Shown: in pieces, positions 63,528 to 64,000 of the stretch
Position numbering within the stretch: the stretch's first letter is position 1
Layout: each line of letters starts with the position of its first letter
Origin: Thalassobaculum_A sp040219215
GTDB taxonomy: Bacteria > Pseudomonadota > Alphaproteobacteria > Thalassobaculales > Thalassobaculaceae
Length of the DNA: 64,000 bases
NCBI RefSeq assembly: GCF_040219215.1
Contig: NZ_JAVJSX010000008.1
Span: forward strand, 558,001-622,000
Reading direction: 5' to 3'
Position numbers and translations under genes: made by a program
The notes under the pieces: model-generated
What the model was told of the DNA's origin: nothing
Seen by the model: only the letters and a program-made list of their open reading frames with translations
Databases searched by the model: none

Positions 63528-63917
63528 ATGTCCCTGGTCCTGGTCATCGACGACAACGAGGATCTGCGCACCGTCATCAGGCGTACCCTCGAGGCGGCCA
63601 GGCATCAGGTACTGGAAGCCCAGGATGGTCGTCAGGGGCTGAAGCTTCTGCAACAGCACGCTCCCCAGCTGATGATCACGGACATCCTGATGCCGACCAA
63701 GGAAGGGCTTGAGACCATCCGAGAAGCCAAAGCGCTGAATCCGGGGTTGGCGATCATCGCCATGTCGGGCGGCGGCAGCATGGATTCGCGCGACCTGTTG
63801 AGGATCGCTCAGGAGTTCGGTGCGAGCATCGTCCTTGAGAAGCCGTTCCGATCGGCGACACTCCGACAATCGGTCGAGGCATTGCTGGCCAAGCATGGAA
63901 CGAGCCCGATCGCCTGA
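63528..63917 (+). CDS. Single-domain response regulator (CheY-like)
   Basis: A 129-residue receiver domain without output domain. LVLVIDDNEDLRTVIRRTL carries the acidic pair, LMITDILMPTKEGLETI the phospho-acceptor Asp, AIIAMSGGGSMDSRDL the Ser/Thr switch and SIVLEKPFRSATLRQSVEAL the conserved Lys. It probably receives phosphate from a hybrid kinase such as the one divergently encoded. ATG at 63528 starts the domain exactly. Downstream of it the last 83 bases show no gene. Confidence 0.92.
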   Translation: MSLVLVIDDNEDLRTVIRRTLEAARHQVLEAQDGRQGLKLLQQHAPQLMITDILMPTKEGLETIREAKALNPGLAIIAMSGGGSMDSRDLLRIAQEFGASIVLEKPFRSATLRQSVEALLAKHGTSPIA

Positions 63918-64000
63918 TGCCTGGGCGCAGGAGCATGGCTCCCCCGCGTCATTTGCACAGGCGTTGCCGCCTGGATCGTGCATTCTGCACAGGCAGGTTG

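Noticed and set aside
63918..64000. Terminator or gene start at the right edge
   Set aside because: Only a short GGAGC/GCTCC pair and a repeated TGCACAGGC word are seen; too little sequence to call a feature.

Overview
The window is G+C-rich, densely coded chromosomal DNA. Its gene content fits an alphaproteobacterium, probably Rhodospirillales-like. Pointers are the cbiG-cobJ fusion, methionine synthase split in two genes, an ArsR-methyltransferase regulator ahead of metF, MutA/MutB with MeaB, many GTGA/ATGA gene overlaps and twin-arginine solute binding. The lineage is inferred from gene content only. I saw no rRNA, tRNA, CRISPR array, transposase or integrase.

Layout. 1-9.3 kb: corrin-ring synthesis, with the cobK tail and a VOC protein on the plus strand and, on the minus strand, the tightly overlapped run cbiX-cobH-cobL-cobI-cbiG/cobJ-cobM followed by an acetyltransferase and an M20 amidohydrolase. 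9.5-16.9 kb: an epimerase-like protein, a D-threonine-aldolase-like PLP enzyme, a complete sugar-type ABC importer and a lipoprotein. 17-23.6 kb: a methionine operon with a palindromic operator, ArsR-methyltransferase regulator, metF, a homocysteine methyltransferase paralogue without zinc ligands, and the two halves of MetH. 23.7-31 kb: PAS protein, GT39-like membrane glycosyltransferase, an amidoligase/C26 amidotransferase pair, and cydDC. 31-37.3 kb: a small membrane protein and a Met-rich secreted protein, M24 peptidase, second GT39 protein, K+ channel, then a secreted protein, cupredoxin and ECF sigma factor. 37.3-45.2 kb: serine hydrolase, methylmalonyl-CoA mutase (mutA, mutB), meaB and a second D-threonine-aldolase-like gene.

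45.3-47.9 kb is a compositionally distinct island of two genes: a CmoA-like carboxy-SAM synthase homologue and a long protein with a TPR-like N-terminus and a CmoB-like methyltransferase C-terminus. I regard this as the most novel system in the window: a possible carboxy-SAM-dependent carboxymethylation pathway that differs from the classical tRNA one. 48-64 kb returns to housekeeping and environmental genes: SufE and an IscU-like scaffold, oligoendopeptidase F, acyl-CoA synthetase, a DUF4238 gene beside a broken paralogue fragment, an AhpD-like protein, hisC-like aminotransferase, a chemoreceptor with a secreted partner, an MFS pump, a CDF transporter, a DoeB-like deacetylase, a hybrid histidine kinase and a response regulator.

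A B12 theme links the regions. The cobalamin genes at the left supply the cofactor used by MetH and MutAB, and MeaB protects the latter. Starts were chosen from overlaps, Shine-Dalgarno sequences and domain limits. No database search was possible, so family calls rest on motif recognition. No stretch over 300 bases lacks a gene; the longest gaps are about 200 bases (9329-9524, 11559-11754, 16866-17056, 63308-63527), and structures seen in them are listed. The gap at 11559-11754 shows only a strong AGGAGG ribosome site.
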